36,658 nt of DNA, from the IMG/VR virus record IMGVR_UViG_3300032116_000635, positions 1 to 36,658 of that record, one strand, 5' to 3'. The position numbers were made by a program, and so were the translations under genes. This stretch comes from a virus. Positions 29,400-36,118 of this stretch are shown here, in pieces (positions within the stretch are counted from its first letter, which is position 1; each line of letters opens with the position of its first letter). The notes under the pieces were generated by a model that saw only the letters and a program-made list of their open reading frames with translations, had not been told where the DNA came from and did no database searches.

Positions 29400-29587
29400 C
29401 CGCCTGGCTTTCCGTGGAGGATCAAATGCCGGACTCGGACACCGATGTCATTGTGGCGGCTGAGGATGGTCATGTTGAGGCTGGGTTTCACGATGGCCGC
29501 GTCTGGCGGTGGCTGAACGCCTGCCGAGTCGAGCCAGACATTACGCACTGGATGCCGTTTCCCAACCCACCGGAGGACGCACGATGA
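29396..29587 (+). CDS. DUF551-like small protein
   Basis: 63 residues. The pattern WLSVEDQMPDSDTDVIVA ... GFHDGRVWRWLNA ... THWMPFPNPPEDAR matches the layout of DUF551 proteins (an N-terminal W-x-x-V-x-D-x-x-P and a C-terminal HW-x-P-x-P-x-P-P). Function of the family is not known. GGAGG 29384-29388 is seven bases upstream of the ATG; ATGA overlap with the next gene. Confidence 0.75.
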   Translation: MTAWLSVEDQMPDSDTDVIVAAEDGHVEAGFHDGRVWRWLNACRVEPDITHWMPFPNPPEDAR

Positions 29588-29745
29588 GCGCCTTGGAGGG
29601 ATTCATCTTGGCCCTGGTGACGCTCGGGTCGGTTTTCGCCGCTTACTGGAGCGGCCAGCAGACGATTTTGAACCGCTTCCGCGACATGGAGCAACGCCGC
29701 AAGGAACGCGAGCGCCGGTGGAGGGAATTCGATGACCAGGACTGA
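29584..29745 (+). CDS. Small membrane protein (53 aa)
   Basis: 53 residues from ATG 29584: FILALVTLGSVFAAYWSG (about 7-24) is a likely membrane span, followed by a highly charged tail (RFRDMEQRRKERERRWREF). Preceded by GGAGG in GGAGGACGC and coupled by ATGA to the DUF551-like gene. Function unknown. Confidence 0.6.
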   Translation: MSALEGFILALVTLGSVFAAYWSGQQTILNRFRDMEQRRKERERRWREFDDQD

Positions 29746-29750
29746 GCGCC

Positions 29751-29942
29751 ATGGATCTCATCGAAAACGCCTCCGTGGACTCGAGCTTTTGCCACCTCTG
29801 CACGGCCGAGGGCAAGACCGTGGTGGCGCACCTCGTGGACAAAGACCTCGGGCCGCTCTGCGTGGACTGCTTCGCGGCGGCGCTCCGAGCCGAGACCGAG
29901 CTTCGGTGGAGCTGCCTGACTTACTCACCGTCGGACGAATGA
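29751..29942 (+). CDS. Two-CxxC small zinc-finger-like protein
   Basis: 63 residues. FCHLCTAEGKTV (about 13-24) and PLCVDCFAA (about 35-43) form two CxxC pairs, spaced like a treble-clef or ribbon zinc site. Acidic ends. Could bind DNA, RNA or protein; no family name assignable. Last gene of the small-gene cluster, five bases after the preceding stop. Confidence 0.6.
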   Translation: MDLIENASVDSSFCHLCTAEGKTVVAHLVDKDLGPLCVDCFAAALRAETELRWSCLTYSPSDE

Positions 29943-30051
29943 GATACGCCGTTCGCGAATAGCAAACAATTTCCGCTTCGCCTGAGAGGGCAGGAGTCAT
30001 GGGGGGCGCGCATCCCACACAACGCGCAACTACTTAGAAACAAAGAGTGAC

Positions 30052-30984
30052 ATGAATATCATCAAAGGAAAACAACAGCGGCCACAGCGGGTCGTTATTT
30101 ACGGGGTGGAAAGCGTTGGCAAGTCCACCTTTGCGGCTCAATTCCCGAAGCCTCTCTTCCTCGACATCGAGGGCGGCACGGCCCACTTGGATGTTGACCG
30201 CGTGGCGGTGGACTCGTGGAAGCAACTCGGCGAGTGCATCGCGGAGGTGGGCAAAACGGATTACGGCACGGTCGTGATCGACTCGGCCGATTGGGCGGAG
30301 CGGTTGGCGGTCGAGGATTTGCTGGCGGCTAACAAGAAGCAATCGGTCGAGGATTTCGGTTTCGGCAAGGGGTGGGTCATGGCGGCCGAGAAGATTAGCC
30401 GGTTCCTCGGTGCCTTGGATCGCCTGATCGAGGGAGGCAAAAATGTGGTGGTTATCGCGCACAGCAAAGTGCAGCGCACCGAACCGCCGGACATCCTGGC
30501 AGCTTACGACCGTTATGAGTTGAAGCTCTCCAAACAATCCTCGCCGCTGGTTAAGGAGTGGGCCGATGAACTCTGGTTTTTCCGGTTCAAAACGAAATCG
30601 GTAACGAACGACGGCGGCAAGGCCAAGGGCATCGGCGGCAAGGAGCGCGTGATCTACACGACGCATTCGGCGGCTTACGACGCCAAGACCCGCTCGGGAC
30701 TACCTGACGAGATTCCCATGGAGTGGTCTGCGGTCGCGCACCTCTTCCAGCCGGTGGCGAAACCCAAAACCTCGGCGCCTCCCGTGGAGATCATCGGCCG
30801 TGAGTCGGTGGCCGCCCTCGAGGACAACGAGGAGATCGTCAACGCTTTCCTCGTCGCTAACGGCTCGCTGACCGAGGGGCAGACCTGGCGTGACGCGGCT
30901 CCGAAACTCCGCCAGCAGATCGTGGCACGGCCCGAGGCTTTGGTCGCCAAGGCGAAGGCCGCTCAAATGGAGGTGGCGGCGTGA
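30052..30984 (+). CDS. Sak4-like RecA-fold ATPase (AAA_24 type)
   Basis: 310 residues. Walker A GVESVGKST (18-26) with an upstream IYG strand and Walker B VVIDSAD (74-80, Asp77) mark a RecA/Rad51-like ATPase core. FFRFKTKSV near 185-193 lies in the back half. Together with the following RecB/Cas4-like nuclease and the SSB-like protein it makes a typical phage single-strand annealing/recombination cassette. The C-terminus (about 240-310) is a helical tail. It overlaps the next gene's GTG start (GTGA at 30981-30984). Confidence 0.8.
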   Translation: MNIIKGKQQRPQRVVIYGVESVGKSTFAAQFPKPLFLDIEGGTAHLDVDRVAVDSWKQLGECIAEVGKTDYGTVVIDSADWAERLAVEDLLAANKKQSVEDFGFGKGWVMAAEKISRFLGALDRLIEGGKNVVVIAHSKVQRTEPPDILAAYDRYELKLSKQSSPLVKEWADELWFFRFKTKSVTNDGGKAKGIGGKERVIYTTHSAAYDAKTRSGLPDEIPMEWSAVAHLFQPVAKPKTSAPPVEIIGRESVAALEDNEEIVNAFLVANGSLTEGQTWRDAAPKLRQQIVARPEALVAKAKAAQMEVAA

Positions 30985-31988
30985 TTAAGGAAATCTCCCC
31001 TTCCTCCCTGCCGAAGCTGGCCGAGTGCGCGCTCTTTACGGGCGCGCCGGGGGCCAGCGCGGCGGCCGAGCGTGGCACCTTGCTCGACAAAGCTCTCCGC
31101 GAGCTTTTCATGGATGACCCGACGACCTTCGACCTACTGAGCGCCGAGGATAAGAAGGCGGTGGAGTGGGGCGCGAATGAACTGCGCGTCCTTTCCGGTG
31201 GCTACCATGTCGAAACCCGCGAGGAGCATTTGGGCATGGAGGTGCCGGGGCTTTCCAAACCCGGCACCGCCGACGCGGTATGCGTTCGCGCCAAGTGGGT
31301 GGCGGACATCAAGACCGGCCAAGTGCGCAACTATCGCCAGCAGCTCGCCGCTTACAGCCTCGCGTGCATGCAGGAGCACTTTGCGGATTCGTGGACGGCG
31401 CATGTGGTCTATGTCGATCAGCGACTGCGTAGAACTTACGACTTCACCCGCGACCAAGCCGAGGCCACGGTTTCAAACCTCATCGCCGAGGCCTCGAGCC
31501 GCACGGCCGAGCCGACGCCTAATGAATACTGCGGCTGGTGCGCCAATTTCAATTCCTGCCGGGCCATCGTCCGCCAATCCTCCGAGGCTTTGGCTTTGGT
31601 TCATTCAAGCCGAACGCTTGAGGAACTCCGGTGGGAAATTTCTAGCGAGCCGCTGAAGCTCTCGGTGTTCGCCGCGAACTGGAAAGCCGCCGAGAAGCAT
31701 CTGGCCGAACCGCTACTGGATCACCTCAAGGCGCGGCTCTCCGATGGGGAGGAAATCCCCGGATGGAAAGTCTCCAGCATGGCCGGCCGCGATTATGTCG
31801 AGGCCGATGCCATCGCCAAAGCCTCGGCCAATGTTTCCAAAGAAACCCTCATTCTCGCCCTCGGCGGGAAGATGTCGGGCAAGAACTTTCGCCAATTCTG
31901 CGCCGATTCCGGCGTGGAGGTGGATGAAACGGCGATCCGGACGGGCGCGCCGATCACTACGCTTCGTCAAATCAAAACCAAGAAATAA
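30981..31988 (+). CDS. Cas4/RecB-like PD-(D/E)XK nuclease with Cys cluster (DUF2800-like)
   Basis: 335 residues from GTG 30981, preceded by GGAGG. Active-site pattern: GTADAV (Asp98), ADIKTG (Asp109, Lys111), RQQLAAY (Gln121, Tyr125). Cys16 and the C-terminal EYCGWCANFNSC (Cys184, Cys187, Cys193) could hold an iron-sulphur cluster as in AddB/Cas4. It likely produces 3' overhangs for the neighbouring Sak4-like annealing protein. From about residue 200 a helical tail follows. Confidence 0.85.
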   Translation: MIKEISPSSLPKLAECALFTGAPGASAAAERGTLLDKALRELFMDDPTTFDLLSAEDKKAVEWGANELRVLSGGYHVETREEHLGMEVPGLSKPGTADAVCVRAKWVADIKTGQVRNYRQQLAAYSLACMQEHFADSWTAHVVYVDQRLRRTYDFTRDQAEATVSNLIAEASSRTAEPTPNEYCGWCANFNSCRAIVRQSSEALALVHSSRTLEELRWEISSEPLKLSVFAANWKAAEKHLAEPLLDHLKARLSDGEEIPGWKVSSMAGRDYVEADAIAKASANVSKETLILALGGKMSGKNFRQFCADSGVEVDETAIRTGAPITTLRQIKTKK

Positions 31989-31991
31989 CTT

Positions 31992-32426
31992 ATGCCAACA
32001 TATACACCAAAAACAGAAAACACAATTCAGACGGTTCCTCCGGGGCAATACAAAGTCCAAGTGGAATTTGCAGAAACAAAAATCGGACAACAATCTGGCA
32101 ATGAATACATAAAAATGAAGCTTAGAGTTGCAATGCCGGACGGATCAAGAGGGCCAGTTGTTTTTGAAAACATGAGTTTCACAGCTAAGGCTGAGGTAAT
32201 TACAAATGCAATCCGCGAATCTCTTGGCTTTGCGGTCATTTTGAATGAGCCGGTTAGCGTAGAACCGGAAGAGCTTATGGGAAGAACTGCGGTTGTAAAA
32301 ATCAAAATTGATGATGATGGATACAACAAGGTTGCCAAGTGGATTTCACCCAAGGAGCTGTCAGCGGCAGCGACCAAGCCAGCACCCAAAACCTCAGCGG
32401 CGGAAGCGGACGAGATTCCGTTTTAA
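31992..32426 (+). CDS. DUF669-like / SSB-type protein
   Basis: 144 residues. Beta-rich domain with PPGQYKVQVEFAETKIG (about 16-32), SGNEYIKMKLRVAM (about 35-48) and an alpha/beta part, then a low-complexity Ala/Pro/Lys linker and an acidic C-terminus EADEIPF. Ending D-x-I-P-F matches the protein-interaction tail of single-strand binding proteins. DUF669 proteins occupy this position next to RecA-like/nuclease genes and are thought to work in recombination/replication. The first 330 bases are lower in GC than the surrounding genes. Confidence 0.75.
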   Translation: MPTYTPKTENTIQTVPPGQYKVQVEFAETKIGQQSGNEYIKMKLRVAMPDGSRGPVVFENMSFTAKAEVITNAIRESLGFAVILNEPVSVEPEELMGRTAVVKIKIDDDGYNKVAKWISPKELSAAATKPAPKTSAAEADEIPF

Positions 32427-32436
32427 CTACTAACCA

Positions 32437-32931
32437 ATGGACCGGGTTTATTTTTTCCACAATGGCAACGAGTGCAAGATCGGATGCACGGAGAGGGACT
32501 TACGGCAAAGGCTGTGGGCTGCTCATGTGTGGTCTCCTCGGGCACTTGAAATCCTCGGCTGGGTGCAAACTCAGCCAGGGGAGAAAGCCATTCTGGAAAA
32601 ACAAATTCACCTCGCTCTTGCCCATCTGCGGCTCGTGAAACCGAGCGGCAATGGCGAGTGGTTCAAACTCTCACGCAGTGAGGCATTAGAAACGATAAAA
32701 AAATATGAAGGAAATCAAAACAACTACACTTACGGCCACGCTTCGCGGCATCCGGCCTATCATGTTCGACCGCTACGCGGGAGACAACAAAACCAAGCTG
32801 CCGGTGATGGAGAAATTCTACACCACGGCGTCGGGCCATTTGGTCATTCCCGTCCTCAACCTTTACTCGCTACTGGCGGCGCAAAACACACCATCGGTGG
32901 CCAAGCGTTTTTACGGAAAGCAAGCGCGTGA
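32437..32931 (+). CDS. GIY-YIG-like (T5orf172-type) nuclease, frame overruns next gene
   Basis: The open frame gives 164 residues, but only the first ~88 look like a domain: VYFFHNGNECKIGCTERDLR (about 4-23), EKQIHLALAHL (about 54-64) and NGEWFKLS (about 71-78), as in the MUG113/T5orf172 group. The rest is the shadow of the next gene. A run of seven A (32697-32703) reads A-AAA-AAA; a -1 shift leads straight to TGA 32706-32708, which overlaps ATG 32705 as ATGA, the junction type used by most genes here. A real product of about 90 residues is therefore likely. Confidence 0.65.
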   Translation: MDRVYFFHNGNECKIGCTERDLRQRLWAAHVWSPRALEILGWVQTQPGEKAILEKQIHLALAHLRLVKPSGNGEWFKLSRSEALETIKKYEGNQNNYTYGHASRHPAYHVRPLRGRQQNQAAGDGEILHHGVGPFGHSRPQPLLATGGAKHTIGGQAFLRKASA

Positions 32932-33265
32932 TGTTGCTCTTGGAGTCATGTCTTTTGTCTCAATCGAGGCCACCGGAGACGATCCGCTTAACGCTCAAAT
33001 CTTCGACGCTGAGGGCAAGCCATACACCTTGCAAGACCCACGGATCGAAATCTTGCAGCATGTCGCAAGAGTCAAGGACGGAGTGCCCAATCCAAAAGAG
33101 CGGCCAATGCTTCCGACCGGGTGGCAAATCAAGCTGCAACTTACACACCAAGAAAACACCTTACTCACATCGGCATGCCTCCAAACCATGCTCGACCAAG
33201 GTGGAATCTTGGGGCTTGGAACATTTCGCCCAATCTTCGGCCGCTACACGGTTGAATGGCAATGA
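32705..33265 (+). CDS. Hypothetical phage protein (186 aa)
   Basis: 186 residues. It begins TTTLTATLRGIRPIMFDRYA and ends GILGLGTFRPIFGRYTVEW. The Gly-rich strand near the C-terminus and the hydrophobic core hint at a compact alpha/beta fold. I do not recognise the family. The Gly-rich LGLGTFRP element slightly recalls RAMP-type proteins, but nothing else supports that. Neighbours are a GIY-YIG-like gene and the pentamer/hairpin element. Confidence 0.65.
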   Translation: MKEIKTTTLTATLRGIRPIMFDRYAGDNKTKLPVMEKFYTTASGHLVIPVLNLYSLLAAQNTPSVAKRFYGKQARDVALGVMSFVSIEATGDDPLNAQIFDAEGKPYTLQDPRIEILQHVARVKDGVPNPKERPMLPTGWQIKLQLTHQENTLLTSACLQTMLDQGGILGLGTFRPIFGRYTVEWQ

Positions 33266-33540
33266 TTTTTCAGTTTTTGGCGCGGCGAGGCGGGGCGAGG
33301 CGCGGCGGGGCGTGGCGGGGCGCGGCGGGGCGGGGCGCGGCGTGGCCGAGCTGGGCGTGGCAAGGCAAACACACTGCATCCTTTGGGGTGCAGCAGTTTG
33401 CCAAGGCGGGGCGCGGCGGGGCGGGGCTGGGCATGGCGCGGCGGGGCTGGGCGCGGCATGGCTTGGCAAGGCAAACACACGGCGCTTCACGGAGCGCCGC
33501 AGCTTGCCAATGCAAGAAAACCAAAAACTAAACAAACCAA
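33266..33540. other. Noncoding interval dominated by the pentamer/hairpin element
   Basis: All six frames look open across parts of this interval simply because GGCNN repeats lack stops. The small ORFs here overlap each other and shift with the period-5 repeat, so I call none. The only clear content is the duplicated element (33279-33510) and an A-rich stretch up to ATG 33541. Confidence 0.8.
33279..33510. repeat. Two tandem [GGCNN]n - ACACAC - hairpin - GCAGYTTGCCAA modules
   Basis: Module 1 (33279-33404) has 18 near-perfect GGCNN pentamers, ACACAC, an 18-nt hairpin (33375-33392), then GCAGTTTGCC and AA. Module 2 (33405-33510) has 14 pentamers, ACACAC, an unrelated-sequence 18-nt hairpin (33481-33498), then GCAGCTTGCCAA. 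Both hairpins have 7 pairs and a 4-nt loop. GGCAAAC (33364-33370) pairs with GTTTGCC (33396-33402); in module 2 TTGGCAAG (33463-33470) pairs with CTTGCCAA (33503-33510). Sequence differs but structure is kept. Extreme G>C strand bias. Confidence 0.85.
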
Positions 33541-33738
33541 ATGCTCCCTGAAATCACCCTCCGCCTAGCGATTTGCGCGAATGCCTGCCCAATCGGGCCA
33601 CGGCTCGAGCGCGGCGCGCCGATGCCGGCTTACCAGCACACCTACGCCCTCGAGGAGCGCGACCAGGCTGAGGCGGACATGCGGCGGGTGCGGGAATATG
33701 TCGAGCGGAACCAGAACACTATGAAGGGAAAGAAATAA
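33541..33738 (+). CDS. Small hypothetical protein (65 aa)
   Basis: 65 residues following the pentamer element: a hydrophobic start (PEITLRLAICANACPIGP) and a charged helical end (ERDQAEADMRRVREYVERNQ). No family is recognised. It ends one base before ATG 33740, with an ATG start at 33541 after an A-rich stretch. Moderate confidence that it is expressed. Confidence 0.5.
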   Translation: MLPEITLRLAICANACPIGPRLERGAPMPAYQHTYALEERDQAEADMRRVREYVERNQNTMKGKK

Positions 33739-33739
33739 T

Positions 33740-34192
33740 ATGGCAGGAGAATGGATCAAAGTAGAGAACCACCTACACGAGAAGGTCGAGGTGGCGGCGA
33801 TTGCCGACCACACCGGCCTCGACCTCGACGCGGTGGTCGGGAAGCTCGTGAAGGTGTGGGCGTGGGCGTCACGGAATTGTCACGGTGACGGCGTGACATC
33901 TGTCACGGCCCTCCGTGTCATTCGTGAAATCACGCGCGTTGAGAACTTCGACGAAGCACTCTCAAATTGCGGGTGGATTCGCATCAAGGGCGACAAAATC
34001 GAGTTTGTAAACTTCGACCGCCACAATAGCCAAACCGCTAAAGAGCGTGGACTTGCCACTCAGAGAAAGTGGAAACAAAGAGCCAAAGAATCTGTCACGC
34101 CAGTGTCACGCTCACACCGTGACAAAAGCGTGACTAGAGAAGAGAAGAATAAAGAGCGGTCTTGCGACCGCTTCATCCCCACCTGCGTATGA
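33740..34192 (+). CDS. Replication-initiator-like protein (lambda O/DnaD-like position)
   Basis: 150 residues. A winged-helix-like N-terminal domain is suggested by WIKVENHLHEKVEVAAIADH (about 5-24), VVGKLVKVWAWASRN (about 32-46), ALSNCGWIRIKGDKIEFVNF (about 73-92); the C-terminus is basic and low in complexity. It lies directly upstream of a DnaB-type helicase, the place of lambda O. Two clusters of GTCACG sites lie inside the gene (33868-33908 and 34094-34134), the arrangement expected of an initiator that binds an origin within its own gene. ATGA overlap with dnaB (34189-34192). Confidence 0.7.
   Translation: MAGEWIKVENHLHEKVEVAAIADHTGLDLDAVVGKLVKVWAWASRNCHGDGVTSVTALRVIREITRVENFDEALSNCGWIRIKGDKIEFVNFDRHNSQTAKERGLATQRKWKQRAKESVTPVSRSHRDKSVTREEKNKERSCDRFIPTCV
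33868..33908. repeat. Iteron cluster 1 inside the initiator gene
   Basis: Four GTCACG sites: 33868 (+), 33879 (+), 33892 (-), 33902 (+); start spacings 11, 13 and 10 bases. GTCAC-G-GTGAC at 33879-33889 is a perfect palindrome. The three + copies fall in all three coding frames, so conservation is of DNA, not protein. Probable initiator-binding part of the phage origin. Confidence 0.7.
34094..34134. repeat. Iteron cluster 2 inside the initiator gene
   Basis: Four GTCACG sites: 34094 (+), 34105 (+), 34118 (-), 34129 (-); spacings 11, 13 and 11. The cluster has the same 41-bp span as cluster 1 and lies 226 bases to its right, near the gene's 3' end. An A-rich stretch (AAAGAATAAAG-like, around 34140-34155) follows and could be an unwinding site. 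Confidence 0.7.
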
Positions 34193-35460
34193 CAACGAGC
34201 GCAAAGATTATCCAGATGGCACCCAGCGTCCCATTGAACGAAACAGCAGAGAAGGCCGCGATCTCGTGCATCCTGCAAAACTTCGAGTGCCTGAGGGTGA
34301 TGTCATGGCCGGAGGAATTGTTTTTTTACGAGGCGCACAAAATCATTTTGACCACGGCTAAGGAACTCGCCGACACCGGCATGGCGACCGATCCCTTCGC
34401 GGTGCAATCGCGGCTGGAGCAGAAGGGTCTGCTGGATGCCGTCGGGGGGATGCACAACTTCACCGAGCTGATGGATTTCATGCCCACGGGCGATGCCAAG
34501 ACGGCGGCATGGCACCGGAGCGCGCTAATGGACGCGGCGAGGTATCGCCGGGCGCTCGCGGCGGTGCGTGAGGCTGAGGGGGCTTTCCTGCGACAGGAGG
34601 GAGACATTGCCAGCGTTTCGCTCGAGCTTTCGGAAGCGGCGATGATGGTGGACCGGCCGAGAGTTTCGACCAGAGACCTTCTGACGAAGCTCACGGAAGA
34701 ACTCGAAAACCACACGCCTGCGGAGGCGTTTGGGACAGGGATCGAATGGCTGGACCGTGTGACGAATGGCGGCGTCAAGCGGGGGGAACTCCTGACGATC
34801 GGTGCGCCGACCTCGGGAGGCAAGTCGATCCTGCTCCTTCAGATGGCGGTGCAGGCGGTTCTGGCTGGCAAAAAGGTGGCGGTCTTCAGCTTGGAGATGC
34901 CGGCGACCCAAGTCCTCGCTCGCATGGTCTCGCACCTGGCGGGCTTCAATGTGGGCATCTTCCGAATGGCTGGGGCCAAGGGTTCGGTGAACAAGGACAT
35001 GCTGGCGAAATTCAACTCGGCGTCGTCTTTGCTTTCGCAGTCGGGCCTCGTGGTCGAGTCGGGCTTCACCGACATGGAATCAATCGATGCCTCGGCGCGT
35101 GACCTTGCAGGCAAGGGAAACGCTGACCTCGTGATCGTGGACTATGTGCAACTCGTTCACTTGAGAGCCATGGCCTCGAACGAGACACGCGAGCAGCATG
35201 TCTCGGAGATCACCCGGCGGCTCAAGGCGCTGGCCTTGCAGCTCAACATCGCGGTCGCCACGGCGTCCCAGCTCAACGAGGACGGCAAACTGCGCGAGTC
35301 CCGCGCCATCGGGATGCACAGCGATCATGTGTGGATGATCAAGCACGAGGACAAGTCGTTCATTTCACTAGACAAAAACCGCGACGGCGAGCGCGGCCAC
35401 GCGGTGCCGGTCCACATGGACGGCTCCCTCGCCAAATTTACCCAACTACAACAATCATGA
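34189..35460 (+). CDS. Replicative DNA helicase, DnaB family
   Basis: 423 residues from ATG 34189 (an in-frame ATG at 34162 is inside the preceding gene). N-terminal DnaB domain (about 18-110, with ILTTAKELADTG and FAVQSRLEQKG), linker, then RecA-like motor: Walker A GAPTSGGKS (205-213), SLEM (234-237), Walker B LVIVDYVQL (314-322, Asp318) and the C-terminal motif with KNRDGERG (near 396-403). It unwinds DNA at the fork. ATGA coupling with the upstream initiator gene and with the RuvC-like gene. Confidence 0.92.
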   Translation: MTTSAKIIQMAPSVPLNETAEKAAISCILQNFECLRVMSWPEELFFYEAHKIILTTAKELADTGMATDPFAVQSRLEQKGLLDAVGGMHNFTELMDFMPTGDAKTAAWHRSALMDAARYRRALAAVREAEGAFLRQEGDIASVSLELSEAAMMVDRPRVSTRDLLTKLTEELENHTPAEAFGTGIEWLDRVTNGGVKRGELLTIGAPTSGGKSILLLQMAVQAVLAGKKVAVFSLEMPATQVLARMVSHLAGFNVGIFRMAGAKGSVNKDMLAKFNSASSLLSQSGLVVESGFTDMESIDASARDLAGKGNADLVIVDYVQLVHLRAMASNETREQHVSEITRRLKALALQLNIAVATASQLNEDGKLRESRAIGMHSDHVWMIKHEDKSFISLDKNRDGERGHAVPVHMDGSLAKFTQLQQS

Positions 35461-35888
35461 AACTATACATCGGAATCGACCCTGGCCTGAGCGGCGGCAT
35501 CGCATTCATCCCAACCACCGGCGAACCATGGGCGCACAAGATGCCCGAGACCGACCGCGACCTCATCGACCTCCTTCGGGACTCGATCAATATGTTCGAG
35601 GCGCGGGCCACGCTGGAGTTAGTTCACAGCAGTCCGCAGATGGGCGTGAAATCGGCTTTCACCTTCGGCGAGGGGTTCGGGCGCTTGCAGATGGCTCTGA
35701 CCGCGCTTGGCGTCCCTTACGAGCGCGTGCGGCCTGCCATGTGGCAGAAGGCAATGGGGTGTTTGACCAAGGGAGACAAGAATGTGTCGAAGCGCCGGGC
35801 GCAGGAGCTTTTCCCCGCCATCAAGGTCACGCACGCCATCGCGGACGCTTTGTTGATTGGGGAATACGCCAGGAGGGCGGCGAAATGA
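35457..35888 (+). CDS. RuvC-like Holliday-junction resolvase
   Basis: 143 residues from ATG 35457. RNase H-fold signature: YIGIDPGLSGGIAF (Asp8 first acidic residue), ATLELVHSS (Glu54), and HAIADALLIGEYA (Asp130), the expected order of three acidic sites. The N-terminal in-frame extension from 35331 is shadow of dnaB. It would resolve replication or recombination intermediates before packaging. ATGA overlaps with both neighbours. Confidence 0.85.
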   Translation: MKLYIGIDPGLSGGIAFIPTTGEPWAHKMPETDRDLIDLLRDSINMFEARATLELVHSSPQMGVKSAFTFGEGFGRLQMALTALGVPYERVRPAMWQKAMGCLTKGDKNVSKRRAQELFPAIKVTHAIADALLIGEYARRAAK

Positions 35889-36118
35889 CCAAGAACGCCG
35901 ACCATGACTACGGCTACCGCGCGCTGGCCGCTCGGATCATACTCGACGCCTACGAGGACATCGACCGAAAGACCGACTACAAAAGCCAATACGCCACCAT
36001 GGTCGCGCAGGATGCCAAAGACAGCGCGGTCCGGTTTTTCAAAAGCCCTTGGTTTTTAGAAATCGCCGAGGGCTTAAAACTCTCCGGACCCAAAATCAAA
36101 ACCGCCGCATTAAAATGA
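35885..36118 (+). CDS. Small hypothetical protein (77 aa)
   Basis: 77 residues from ATG 35885 with a GGAGG sequence about ten bases upstream. Sequence: YRALAARIILDAYEDIDR (about 11-28) and AVRFFKSPWFLEIAEGLKL (about 47-65) suggest two helices. No family recognised. ATGA coupling with both neighbours. Probably in the replication operon. Confidence 0.6.
   Translation: MTKNADHDYGYRALAARIILDAYEDIDRKTDYKSQYATMVAQDAKDSAVRFFKSPWFLEIAEGLKLSGPKIKTAALK

Noticed and set aside
33161-33568. Several open frames on both strands across the pentamer arrays
   Set aside because: The period-5 GC-rich repeat contains no stop codons in any frame, and the frames overlap each other; the products would be low-complexity Ala/Arg/Pro/Gly strings. 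Structure, not coding, explains the region better.
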